Assembly: GCA_965223035.1 (NCBI GenBank) | Contig: OZ244980.1 | Location: 1,054,001-1,118,000, forward strand | Origin: CAMDPA01 sp965223035 | GTDB lineage: Bacteria > Pseudomonadota > Alphaproteobacteria > Rhizobiales > Hyphomicrobiaceae | Length of the DNA: 64,000 nt | Direction: 5' to 3' | Shown: positions 17,245 to 25,879 of the stretch, piece after piece | How positions within the stretch are numbered: position 1 is the stretch's first letter | Layout of the letters: the number at the start of each line of letters is the position of its first letter | Made by a program: the position numbers and the translations under genes | Notes under the pieces: model-generated | What the model saw: the letters and a program-made list of their open reading frames with translations, nothing else | Database searches by the model: none | Told to the model about the DNA's origin: nothing

Positions 17245-18528
17245 ATGAAGAAGGCGGGCTACCACAGGAACCGGTTGGCGAATCATGTGCTGCACCCGGA
17301 GACGCTGATGCTCGGGTATGGCTATGATCCGTTGCTGTCGGAAGGCGCCGTCAAACCGCCGGTGTTCCTGTCCTCCACCTACGTGTTCCGATCGGCGGAG
17401 GAGGGGCGTGATTTCTTCGATTACACATCGGGACGACGCGAGCAGCCCGAGGGCCAGGGCGCCGGGCTGGTTTACTCGCGCTTCAACCACCCCAACAGCG
17501 AAATCGTCGAGGACCGCTTGGCCGCTTATGAGGGAGCAGAGGCGTGCATCCTGTTCTCATCCGGCATGTCGGCGATCGCGTCGAGCATTCTGACGTTCAC
17601 CAGGCCGGGCGACGTGATCTTGCATTCCCAACCGCTGTACGGTGGGACCGAAACGCTGGTGGCAAGCACCCTGTCGAGCTACAACATCGCAGCCGTCGGT
17701 TTTCGCGACGGGGTCGACCAGGCGTGTGTCGAGGCGGCCGCATCGCGTGCTATGGCCGAGGGCCGCGTCTCTGTCATCTTGCTGGAGACGCCATCGAACC
17801 CGCTCAACACCCTGGTCGACATCCGCCTGATGGTCCGCGTGGCCGATGCGATCGAAGCGCGACAACGGCATCGCCCGATCATCATTTGTGACAACACGTT
17901 GCTGGGCCCCGTGTTCCAGCGGCCGTTGGCCTTCGGTGCCGACCTGTCGGTCTACTCATTGACCAAATACGTGGGCGGGCATTCGGACCTGATCGCCGGC
18001 GCGGCATTGGGAAGCCAGGCCCTGATGAAGCCGATCAAATCGTTGCGCGGCGCGGTCGGCACCCAACTCGATCCGCATTCGTGCTGGATGATCGGCCGAT
18101 CGCTGGAAACCCTCGCCATCCGCATGGAGCGCGCCAACACCAACGCCGGAATTGTCGCCGAGTTCCTGCGCGATCACCCGCGTGTGAAAAAAGTCCATTA
18201 TCTGCCGTTCCTGTCGGCCACGTCGCCGCAGCGCTCCGTCTATGAACGACAATGCCAGGCGCCGGGATCGACGTTTTCATTCGACATTAAGGGCGGATTG
18301 AAGCCCGCATTCGGGTTCCTGAATAGTCTGCAGATCTTCAAGCTAGCGGTTAGCCTCGGAGGCACTGAGTCGCTGGCCTGTCATCCCGGCACAACGACAC
18401 ACTCCGGCGTGCCCGCCGACGTGCGCGCAAAGATCGGTGTGCGCGAATCGACGTTACGGCTGTCGATCGGCATCGAGCACGCCGATGACCTGGTTGCTGA
18501 TCTCACGCAGGCGCTGGCGGCCAGCTAG
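17245..18528 (+). CDS. Cystathionine gamma-synthase / methionine gamma-lyase family PLP enzyme
   Basis: A 427-residue Cys/Met-metabolism PLP enzyme. The Schiff-base lysine is K241 in YSLTKYVGGHSD and the PLP aspartate is D216 in IICDNT. Other marks are YSRFNHPNSEIVEDRLAAYEG, FSSGMSAI, LYGGTETL, LETPSNPLNTLVDI and ESLACHPGTTTHS. It is longer at the N-terminus than MetB and may act as cystathionine gamma-synthase, gamma-lyase or a sulfhydrylase; the substrate is not decided. GGAGA precedes the ATG at 17245. The stop codon TAG is the beginning of a family-2 repeat (CTAGATCATG). Confidence 0.88.
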   Translation: MKKAGYHRNRLANHVLHPETLMLGYGYDPLLSEGAVKPPVFLSSTYVFRSAEEGRDFFDYTSGRREQPEGQGAGLVYSRFNHPNSEIVEDRLAAYEGAEACILFSSGMSAIASSILTFTRPGDVILHSQPLYGGTETLVASTLSSYNIAAVGFRDGVDQACVEAAASRAMAEGRVSVILLETPSNPLNTLVDIRLMVRVADAIEARQRHRPIIICDNTLLGPVFQRPLAFGADLSVYSLTKYVGGHSDLIAGAALGSQALMKPIKSLRGAVGTQLDPHSCWMIGRSLETLAIRMERANTNAGIVAEFLRDHPRVKKVHYLPFLSATSPQRSVYERQCQAPGSTFSFDIKGGLKPAFGFLNSLQIFKLAVSLGGTESLACHPGTTTHSGVPADVRAKIGVRESTLRLSIGIEHADDLVADLTQALAAS

Positions 18529-18725
18529 ATCATGTCCGCCTTTGCCGGAATCACCGTGCCGGCCCGCTCCCCCTTGGCGATCCACGCAAGCCTAGAGCAA
18601 CCTGCCTTTAATCGGAATCGGAACGATCCCGATTAAAGGCAGGTTGCTCTACACTTTAAGGCGCGATGATCTAGCATTGGGTGTCCCGATGGGGGAGCGG
18701 GATGGTTCCAGCTCGCTGCGACGCG
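18525..18725. repeat. Family-2 repeat split by a family-1 insertion
   Basis: The left half (18525-18591) reads CTAGATCATGTCCGCC, TTTGCCGGAATC and CCCGCTCCCCC. The right half (18675-18725) reads GGGGGAGCGGGATGGTTCC and AGCTCGCTG. CCCGCTCCCCC and GGGGGAGCGGG are perfect partners. The 83-bp family-1 copy at 18592-18674 separates them. Confidence 0.65.
18592..18674. repeat. Family-1 element, hairpin B plus A terminus, nested in family 2
   Basis: CTAGAGCAACCTGCC, hairpin B, GGCAGGTTGCTCTACACTTT, AAGGCGCGATGATCTAG. It matches the copy at 4638 and has CTAG on both sides. Confidence 0.88.
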
Positions 18726-18906
18726 CTTCCGTTCATCGTGCCTTGCGTACCGAGCAACGTCCCGACCTTCGGGCCGCTGATCTCCCTTAATGGCGGGGGA
18801 CGCTCTCAGGCTAGCGACGCACGATTGACGATCGTCTTGGTCAACCGCTAACAACGTTCAAAAAACCATCGTGCTGGTGCGGTTCGGACCAAGTTGGAGA
18901 TCTGGG

Positions 18907-19353
18907 ATGCGATTGATTGTGTGTGCGTTGTTGTGCGCCGCGTTCGTCAAACCGGCGATGGCGCAAGATGATGTGGTGACAAAGCCGAGCAAGCACTCGG
19001 TGCAAGAGACGCTCGATAAGCTCGCCGCCGCGCTTAAGGCCAAGGGGATCACCGTTATCGCCCGCGTGGATCATGCCGCCGGCGCCAAGAAGGCTGGCCT
19101 CGAGCTACGGCCCACCCAGCTGTTGATCTTCGGCAATCCCAAGCTTGGCACGCCGTTGATGCAAACCAAACGCTCGATCGGATTGGATCTGCCGATGAAG
19201 GTGCTGGCCTGGCAGGACGCCGACGGCAAGACTTGGGTGGCCTACACCAAGCCCGAAGCCCTGAAAGCGCGGCACGGCATCACCGGACGCGACCAGGTCT
19301 TCAAGACCATGACCGGCGCCTTGGGCAAGTTCACCACCGGCGCGACGCAATAG
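18907..19353 (+). CDS. DUF302 family secreted protein
   Basis: A 148-residue protein with a clear signal peptide, residues 1-19 (MRLIVCALLCAAFVKPAMA), and cleavage before QDD. The rest is a DUF302 domain: SVQETLDKLAAALKAKGITV, RVDHAAGAKKAGLELRPTQL, LIFGNPKLGTPLMQTKRSIG and LPMKVLAWQDADGKTWVAYT. DUF302 proteins are periplasmic or cytoplasmic small alpha/beta proteins without a known reaction. GGAGA lies before the ATG at 18907. An earlier in-frame start at 18871 would spoil the signal peptide. Confidence 0.88.
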   Translation: MRLIVCALLCAAFVKPAMAQDDVVTKPSKHSVQETLDKLAAALKAKGITVIARVDHAAGAKKAGLELRPTQLLIFGNPKLGTPLMQTKRSIGLDLPMKVLAWQDADGKTWVAYTKPEALKARHGITGRDQVFKTMTGALGKFTTGATQ

Positions 19354-19363
19354 GCCATTGCCG

Positions 19364-19457
19364 CCATAAGCGGCATGGCCACGCCAGCCCGCTCCCGCAC
19401 CCGATCACGCGCAATATCATGACTTGGGTGGTCAGGTGAGGAGCGGATTGGTTCCAG
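19364..19457. repeat. Family-2 repeat, truncated at a family-1 insertion
   Basis: GGCATGGCCACGCC, AGCCCGCTCCCGCACCCG, loop, GGGTGGTCAGGTGAGGAGCG and GATTGGTTCCAG, then the family-1 CTAG. The outer arm expected after TTCCAGCT is replaced by the inserted element. Confidence 0.55.
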
Positions 19458-19521
19458 CTAGATCATCGCGCCTTAATTCGGAACCGCAAAGCCGGTTCCG
19501 ATTAAAGGCAGGTTGCTCTAG
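19458..19521. repeat. Family-1 element, short A-B hybrid
   Basis: CTAGATCATCGCGCC, hairpin-A core with one mismatch (TTAATTCGG against CCGATTAAAG), GGCAGGTTGCTCTAG. It lies between the DUF302 gene and the ThDP-enzyme gene. Confidence 0.85.
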
Positions 19522-19549
19522 AACTCAACCGCAAAAGCTGTTGGTCGGT

Positions 19550-21151
19550 TCAATCGAACACCGTGTCCGAGTAGTGGGTCGGATCGACGGCGGCCTCGAT
19601 GATGGTGGGTCCGCTGGCCGCCAGCGCGTCGGTCACGGCCCGCAGCAAGCCGGCGGCATCTCGAACCCCGACGACAGGCACGCCGAAATAGTGCGGCGGC
19701 GGCGCCCGGTCGGTGGCTGGCAGCGTCGCGGTGCCGAAATGCGGATAATTGCGGCGCTCCTGCTTGACCTTGATAAGGCTGAGCCAGCGGTCGTCCAGCA
19801 CGACGATCGGCAATACCAGGCCGAGCCGTTGGGCGACGGTCACTTCACCGCAGGTCATCTGAAAGCAGCCATCGCCGAGCACGCACACAACCGGCAGGTC
19901 GGGTCTGGCGATCTTGGCTGCGATCGCCGCGGGTAGGCCAAATCCCATTGAGGACCAGCCGTTGGTGATCAGGAACGTGCGCGGACCATGGGCGGTCCAT
20001 TGGCTGGCGATCTGGTGCGTGTGGGCGCCGACATCGAACGCCAGGATACCCTCGCGCGGCAAGACGCGGCGCACGACATCGATCGCTTGGTGCGGAGCAA
20101 AGCCTGTCACCTCGGGTCGCAAACTGCGCTGGAAGGCGTGGCGATGCGCCGCGATCTCCGCGGTGGTCCAGGGGTTGGTGCTGGCCGGCATCGCCAACAA
20201 TTGGGTCAACGCGTGATCGAGATGGCCGACGACCTGGTGCGTGAGATGAACCGAGCCGGCCACGTCGGGCGGCTCAATGTCGATGGCGAGCACCGGCGTG
20301 TCGCCCACCCAGGCCTCGTATTCCACTTCGATGGTGTCGTAGCCAAGCCCGACGATCAAATCGGCGCTGGCCAGAAAGCCGCGTTGCATCTGGCGTTTGG
20401 CGCGCTCAATACAACCGATCGATAGCGGGTGATCCTCATCCACCAAGCCTTTTGCCATGGTGGTCGTAGCGAACGGCAGATCGAAGTGCGTGATCAAGGC
20501 CTTGATGAGGTCGAGGTCATGCATGCGCATGGCATTGGCGCCGACCACCGCAACCGGCCGCTTGGCCGCCCCGATCAGGTCCGCAGCGCGCCGCAATGCC
20601 GCGTCGGATGCCGGGGCAAGTGCCGTCGGTGGCGGCAGGCTGGGCAGCTGCTCCGAGGCAGGGGCGAGCGCAACATCCTCGGGCAGGTCGAGATGCACCG
20701 GGCCTTGCGGTTCGCTCAGCGCGATCTTGAGCGCCGTGGCTAGCGTCTGGCCGATGTTTCCGGACCGCAGCCGCAACGATGCCTTGGTGATCGGTTTGAA
20801 CAGCGTGTGATGGTCGATCCACATCTGGATGCGGCGGCCCAGTTGCGCCTCGTTCAGCGTGCAGGTGATCGCGAGCATCGGCGAACGGTCGAGGTAGGCG
20901 TCGCCGACGCCGGTGGCGAGATTGGTGGCGCCGGGACCTAAGGTGGCGATGGCTAAGCCCGGTTTGCCGGTGATGCGGGCCGATACGTCGGCGGCAAATC
21001 CGGCCGTACCTTCGTGCGCGGTCAACACGAAGTCGATGCCGCCGGTGCGCATCGCCTCCATCAGCGGCAGCACATTGCCGCTGGGCACGCCGAACCCATG
21101 GGCGATGCCGGCGCGTTTGAGGATTTTGACGATCAGATCTGCGTTGTTCAT
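19550..21151 (-). CDS. Thiamine diphosphate-dependent enzyme, acetolactate synthase large-subunit-like
   Basis: A 533-residue ThDP enzyme with the three-domain layout of the acetolactate synthase/pyruvate oxidase/benzoylformate decarboxylase group. The N-terminal Pyr domain carries the cofactor-activating E47 in LTAHEGTAGF and GPGATNLATGVGDAYLDRSP. A central domain follows. The C-terminal PP domain has NGWSSMGFGLPAAIAAK and GDGCFQMTCGE, with LDDRWLSLIKVKQ in the Mg-binding region. No small regulatory subunit gene is near, so it is probably not the anabolic IlvB. GGAAG precedes the ATG at 21151; an upstream start would add 22 residues. It is divergent from the VOC gene. Confidence 0.87.
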   Translation of the reverse strand: MNNADLIVKILKRAGIAHGFGVPSGNVLPLMEAMRTGGIDFVLTAHEGTAGFAADVSARITGKPGLAIATLGPGATNLATGVGDAYLDRSPMLAITCTLNEAQLGRRIQMWIDHHTLFKPITKASLRLRSGNIGQTLATALKIALSEPQGPVHLDLPEDVALAPASEQLPSLPPPTALAPASDAALRRAADLIGAAKRPVAVVGANAMRMHDLDLIKALITHFDLPFATTTMAKGLVDEDHPLSIGCIERAKRQMQRGFLASADLIVGLGYDTIEVEYEAWVGDTPVLAIDIEPPDVAGSVHLTHQVVGHLDHALTQLLAMPASTNPWTTAEIAAHRHAFQRSLRPEVTGFAPHQAIDVVRRVLPREGILAFDVGAHTHQIASQWTAHGPRTFLITNGWSSMGFGLPAAIAAKIARPDLPVVCVLGDGCFQMTCGEVTVAQRLGLVLPIVVLDDRWLSLIKVKQERRNYPHFGTATLPATDRAPPPHYFGVPVVGVRDAAGLLRAVTDALAASGPTIIEAAVDPTHYSDTVFD

Positions 21152-21385
21152 CGAACTTGGCTTCCGGCTTAAGACTGTGGCGCTCGTCATATGGCGGGCC
21201 GCGACCGGGGCTGACAAGTGTTGGTTGGCGCTCAGTCGCTATGGGGCCCTCGCGCGGCCCCTTGAGGGGGCGAGGCGTCATGTCGCCGTCGCGCTTGATT
21301 GATCGGTGTGGGTGGATATTGTGCCCGGTAACGCCGACGTCAGCACCGGCCTGCCCTGGCGGCCGAACCACGAGGACCATACCCG

Positions 21386-21766
21386 ATGTCCAAGCTGCGC
21401 CACATTGCCATCATCGTTCCAGATCCCGAGCAGGCGGCCACGTTCTTCGAGCAGGCGTTCGACATGACGCGGGCCGGCGAGGCCCGCCGCGGCATCTATA
21501 TGACCGACGGCACGATGAACGTGGCACTTCTGAAAAAGGAAACCGAGGACGAAAAGATTGGGCTGTTTCACTACGGGGTGTGGGTCGACGACCTCGACGT
21601 GGCGGAACAGAAGGTCGTCGCGGCCGGGGGACAGTACATGACCGGGCGTCCGACTTCGCCGAATTCGTATTACGAGGCCAAGTACAAGGACCCGCTGGGC
21701 ATCGTCTTCGATCTGACCCACACCGGCTGGAAGGGCGCGGTCAAAGAGGTGGTGCCCAAGCCGTAG
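21386..21766 (+). CDS. VOC superfamily protein (glyoxalase/dioxygenase fold)
   Basis: A 126-residue single-domain vicinal-oxygen-chelate protein with two beta-alpha-beta-beta-beta halves. The first is LRHIAIIVPDPEQAATFFEQ with MTDGTMNVALLK. The second is FHYGVWVDDLDVAEQKVVAA with YKDPLGIVFDLTHTGWKG. H6, H58 and the late acidic residue in the D-P-x-G-x-x-F-D strand could bind a metal. Substrate unknown. The FAD monooxygenase gene follows 56 bp downstream in the same direction, suggesting a shared role in aromatic or lactone breakdown. Confidence 0.82.
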   Translation: MSKLRHIAIIVPDPEQAATFFEQAFDMTRAGEARRGIYMTDGTMNVALLKKETEDEKIGLFHYGVWVDDLDVAEQKVVAAGGQYMTGRPTSPNSYYEAKYKDPLGIVFDLTHTGWKGAVKEVVPKP

Positions 21767-21822
21767 GTGGTCCGCGCCGCTTGGCAGCGGCTTAGCAACG
21801 ATAACGCGTCAGAATGAGGCCG

Positions 21823-23034
21823 ATGAATCAGCAAGTCATTGTGATCGGGGCCGGTCCCGTCGGCCTATGCCTGTCGTTGGCGCTGGCCAAGGAAGGGGTG
21901 CCCGTCACGCTGGTCGAGACCTTGGCCGCCGACAATTTTCTGGAGCAGGTGCCGCGCGCTGGGACCAACCACGCTTCGACGCTTGAGATGTACGATTCGA
22001 TCGGTCTTTACGAAAAGCTGCGGCCGCGGGGGATCGTTGCGCCGTTGTTCCAGTATTGGCAGCGCCAGGGCTGGCGGCTTATCGCGCAATTCGACCACGG
22101 TGTGTTGAACAATGACACACGGTTTCCGTTCGCGCTGCAATGCGAGCGGATCAAGATCGTCGAGGAGGGCCTGAAGTTAGCGCAAGCCCATGAACTGATT
22201 GACGTGCGCTTGGCGACGACGTTGCAACGAACCGAGCAGTCGGCCGACGGCGTCAGCGCCTACGTGGTCAATGCCGCGGGCGAGCCGGAGGTGATCTCGG
22301 GAGCCTATTTGGCGAGTGCGGAAGGTGCCCGCTCTTTGGTGCGCCGCGATCTCGGCATCGAATTTGAAGGCTTCACCGAGACCGAGCGTACGCTCAACAT
22401 CGAAGTGTCCTACGAGTTCCGTGATCACGGATTTACTGAGCGCAATTACATCTCCGATCCGGTTCAGTGGTCCAATCTGTTCCACTGGAAGGGCCCCCAC
22501 GACCGCTGGCGGGTGCATTTTCCTACGCGTGCCGATGAGGCCGACGAGGACATCAAGCGCGAAGAGAACCTGCATCGCCTGCTCGACAATTTCATCGACT
22601 TCAAGGGTGGCTACATCATCAGGGCATGCAACCTTTATACCGTGCATCAACGGGTGGCGAAGTCGTTCAGAGCCGGCCGCTGCATTTTGGTTGGCGACAG
22701 TGCCCACGTGAATAGTCCAATCGGCGCGATGGGTCTTAACAGTGGCGTGCATGACGCCTTCAATTTATCAGCCAAACTGGTCGCGGTGCTGCGCGGCGAC
22801 GCTGATGCGAGCGTGCTGGACCGCTATGGGCGGCAACGTCGGCACGTCGCCTTGCAGCACACCCAGGCCGATACCATTCGCAACAAGCAACGATTGGCCG
22901 AGCAGGATCCGGCGGTGCGGCAAAAAAATCACGACGAGCTGAGGCGCACGGCGGAGGACCCGGTGGCGGCGCGCAAGTTCTTGTTGCGGACATCGCTGTT
23001 CGATAGCCTCCGCGAGGCTGAGGCGATCGAATGA
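21823..23034 (+). CDS. FAD-dependent monooxygenase (PheA/TfdB hydroxylase family)
   Basis: A 403-residue class A flavoprotein monooxygenase. The FAD-binding GAGPVGLCLSLALAKEG is at residues 9-25, RAGTNHASTLEMYDSIGL resembles substrate-domain entry, and the second FAD motif is ILVGDSAHVNSPIGAMGLNS near residue 290. The family hydroxylates phenols, aromatic acids or polyketides with NAD(P)H and O2. It lacks the C-terminal thioredoxin-like domain of phenol hydroxylase. TGAGG lies just before the ATG at 21823; the ATG at 21814 is the alternative. The VOC gene precedes it, an arrangement seen in aromatic catabolism, but the substrate is unknown. Confidence 0.87.
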   Translation: MNQQVIVIGAGPVGLCLSLALAKEGVPVTLVETLAADNFLEQVPRAGTNHASTLEMYDSIGLYEKLRPRGIVAPLFQYWQRQGWRLIAQFDHGVLNNDTRFPFALQCERIKIVEEGLKLAQAHELIDVRLATTLQRTEQSADGVSAYVVNAAGEPEVISGAYLASAEGARSLVRRDLGIEFEGFTETERTLNIEVSYEFRDHGFTERNYISDPVQWSNLFHWKGPHDRWRVHFPTRADEADEDIKREENLHRLLDNFIDFKGGYIIRACNLYTVHQRVAKSFRAGRCILVGDSAHVNSPIGAMGLNSGVHDAFNLSAKLVAVLRGDADASVLDRYGRQRRHVALQHTQADTIRNKQRLAEQDPAVRQKNHDELRRTAEDPVAARKFLLRTSLFDSLREAEAIE

Positions 23035-23137
23035 ACGGAGATGACCCGAGGCGGCTACAGGCGATCGGAAACCGCTTTGTCGCGTCGCGACCGCAGGCCG
23101 GTGCGCGCTACCGGGCAAGGCGGCCTCATATGGCAGA

Positions 23138-25333
23138 TCAGCTAACCAGCGTTGGTTTGGGCAAGCGCGGGACGTCGGTGTTGGCAACGAGCCGCTTTTT
23201 CGAATGGGATAAGGTGAACGCGGTGATCTCGTTTTCCGGCATCGGTCGGCCCAAGTGATAGCCTTGGACTTCGTCACACTGCAGCGTGTCCAGCAGCTCT
23301 AATTGCTCCAAAGTTTCCACGCCCTCTGCCAGCACCTTCATGTCCATCGCGTGTCCAAGCGCGATGATGGTGCGCATGACCTTGGATGATTTCGATTGGT
23401 TTGCGCTGTTCGCCTGCATGAAGGAGCGATCGATCTTGACCTTGTCGAATGGGAACCGCCAAAGGTAGGACAGTGACGAGTAACCGGTGCCGAAATCATC
23501 GATGGCGATCGACACGCCGAGATCCTTTATGCGTTGCAATGTCTGCAGGTTTTTTCCGGTATTCTCAAGCAGCAGACCCTCGGTGACCTCAATTTCCAAT
23601 CGGGTCGGGGAAATCCCGGAATGGTCCAGCGCAGCCCCGATAACGTCGATCAAATGCTCATCGCTGAATTCTTTTGGTGACAAATTGATCGCGACGCCGA
23701 CCGATTCCGGCCAAGCCGCTGCTGCCATGGTCGCTTGCCGAATGACCCAATGACCAATCTCGACGATGAGGCCAATTTCCTCGGCAATGGGTATGAAAAC
23801 ATTAGGTGGGATGAAGTCGCCGTTCTGGTCGCGCAGCCGCAACAGGGCCTCATAGCCGACGATCTCTTTGCTGGCGCGGTTCACTTGCGGTTGAAAATGA
23901 AGTTCAAGTTCCCCGTTCTCGATGGCGGCGCGCAGTGTTCTCTCTAAATCCTTGCGCCTTATAAGTTCCTCGGCGATATCGTCGGAGAAGATTTTATGGC
24001 CGTTGCGCCCATTGTTCTTGACCCAGTAAAGCGCGATATCCGCCTTCTTCTTTAACTGGATATGATCGATGTGGCCTTCCTCTGCGATGGCTACGCCGAC
24101 GCTGGCTGATACCGAAACCTTGTGACTGAATATTTCAAAAGGTTGTTTCATCACCGCCGTGATCCTCTTGGCCACGGCCTCAGCGTCGGTTTCGTCCTGA
24201 ATGTCACGTTGCAGGGCCGCGAACTCGTCGCCGCCAATGCGTGCTACCACGTCGTTTTCCCGAATGACCATGCATAATCTTTGGGCGACGGCTTTTAGCA
24301 GCTCATCACCGAAATCATGGCCCAAAACGTCATTCACCTCTTTGAACAAATCGACATCGATGTAGTGGATCGCATATTTCTCAGGCTGATCCTTAAGCTG
24401 GGTGACGGTGCCTTGCACGATCTGATCGAATCTAGCTCGATTGGCGAGCGAGGTGAGCGGGTCGTGCCAAGCCAGGAAGTGCGCTTTCTCGTCCGCGATG
24501 CGCTTCTGTTTTTCAGTTCGCATGTAATGATAGAACGGCACGCAAAATCCCACGGCCAGCATGGCAAGTACAAAGCCGGCACTACCCATTAGAATTGAAA
24601 AATGTGAGTAATAGTTGGTCGTCAGGTTTACTAAGACCCGGGCCATCCCAACTTGCTCCTCACCCAAGAACAATGGATGATAAATTTCCGCAAATTTGAA
24701 TGGTTGACTTACGCCGTCGCCGGTAAAAACCTGCATCGCGTGCGTGTGGTTTTCCAGCATGGCCTTGTGATCCGCTCGATCTACCAAACTTCCCTCAATG
24801 TTGAGTAGATCTTTTGGGTTGCGGCTTACACGGACGACCATGTTGCGATGGAGGTGAAGTTTTTCGTGGTGGGCGCTCAGATCAATGGTGCCATGATGAT
24901 CATGTTTGAGATCAGCGTGCCGACTATCGTCATGGTGCGGCGCGCTGTACTCGCGAATGTGTTTGCCGGACCGCGAAAATAGATCAATGTGATAGAGCTT
25001 GCCCGTCGACAGGATGGTGTTGAAGAAGCGCGTTTCAGCGACGTCCAGCCCCTGACCATGCTGATGGTCGTGACCGTGCTGGTGGTGGCGATCGTCGTGG
25101 TCGTGACGATCGAGCGGTTTAGCTTCGGTGAAATCAATATCCAGATTGGATAGATTGCCTTCGATGATCTCAACCCATTGGATGCCGCTTCTGTGTGCAT
25201 CCTGTTGTAGCATTTGCAGAATTGTAAGGTTGAGGAAAATGAAGCAGGCGATGACAAAGAATAGGCAACTTAATCCTACGAGAACAAGAAATCGCCTCTT
25301 GCTGCCAGGTATATTGAGGGTCGGAGATCGCAT
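23138..25333 (-). CDS. Membrane GGDEF-EAL cyclic-di-GMP enzyme with histidine-rich periplasmic sensor
   Basis: A 731-residue dual-domain cyclic-di-GMP protein. TM helices at about 13-39 and 246-269 bracket a periplasmic sensor of about 205 residues. The sensor has about 20 histidines between residues 77 and 163 (for example RHDHDDRHHQHGHDHQHGQG), suggesting metal binding. GGDEF at 367-371 is intact, with an allosteric I-site RxxD (358-361) five residues before it. The EAL domain has YEALLRLRD (about 496), LEIEVTEG, IDDFGTGYSSLSYL, KIDRSFMQ and LAEGVET, so both synthesis and hydrolysis are possible. I chose the ATG at 25333; starts at 25366 or 25396 are possible. It is monocistronic. Confidence 0.9.
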   Translation of the reverse strand: MRSPTLNIPGSKRRFLVLVGLSCLFFVIACFIFLNLTILQMLQQDAHRSGIQWVEIIEGNLSNLDIDFTEAKPLDRHDHDDRHHQHGHDHQHGQGLDVAETRFFNTILSTGKLYHIDLFSRSGKHIREYSAPHHDDSRHADLKHDHHGTIDLSAHHEKLHLHRNMVVRVSRNPKDLLNIEGSLVDRADHKAMLENHTHAMQVFTGDGVSQPFKFAEIYHPLFLGEEQVGMARVLVNLTTNYYSHFSILMGSAGFVLAMLAVGFCVPFYHYMRTEKQKRIADEKAHFLAWHDPLTSLANRARFDQIVQGTVTQLKDQPEKYAIHYIDVDLFKEVNDVLGHDFGDELLKAVAQRLCMVIRENDVVARIGGDEFAALQRDIQDETDAEAVAKRITAVMKQPFEIFSHKVSVSASVGVAIAEEGHIDHIQLKKKADIALYWVKNNGRNGHKIFSDDIAEELIRRKDLERTLRAAIENGELELHFQPQVNRASKEIVGYEALLRLRDQNGDFIPPNVFIPIAEEIGLIVEIGHWVIRQATMAAAAWPESVGVAINLSPKEFSDEHLIDVIGAALDHSGISPTRLEIEVTEGLLLENTGKNLQTLQRIKDLGVSIAIDDFGTGYSSLSYLWRFPFDKVKIDRSFMQANSANQSKSSKVMRTIIALGHAMDMKVLAEGVETLEQLELLDTLQCDEVQGYHLGRPMPENEITAFTLSHSKKRLVANTDVPRLPKPTLVS

Positions 25334-25879
25334 AAACCATGCTCGAGTTGTTAATGTTATGAGCATCGAGCAGGTTACGGTGCTGGGGTTAATCACATTT
25401 TAAAGGGATTGTACCGCCGCTGAGAAATTGAATATCTACATTGATGGAAATCGGGTAGCGATATTTTCCAGGCAAGACAATGGGCGATAATTTAGATGTA
25501 TTTTTCAAAAAATTATTGCATTTTATGATTTGTGCCAGCCAGATTGACGTGCACTTTGCTTGGTCAATGTCGGTGCCGTATGCCGTGGCGCGATGTCGAA
25601 CGGCTGCAAAGCCGTCGCGAGCAGCGTGGACGACGGCCCGCAAGGCGTTGCAGACCAATTGCAAGCGCTCGCTTGATGTCACAGATCTGAACGGTGAAGC
25701 AGGTGCTGGTGTTGGCGCCGGGGCGCCCGCGGCCCGCGTCGGAAGGCGTTGCCTGTCGACCTGACACGTTGATGGCCTTGGCGTAGTCTGGGGCCGCCGC
25801 TGACGTTGAGCGGGCTGTGACCGAGCCATCGTTACCGCCCACATCCTTGAATGGCAGGCGATGCAGCGAAGCGAGGTTG
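25334..25879. other. Intergenic region between divergent genes
   Basis: About 540 bp. The part at 25380-25560 is clearly AT-richer than the rest of the window and should hold the promoter of the GGDEF-EAL gene. No gene is supported. Confidence 0.5.
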
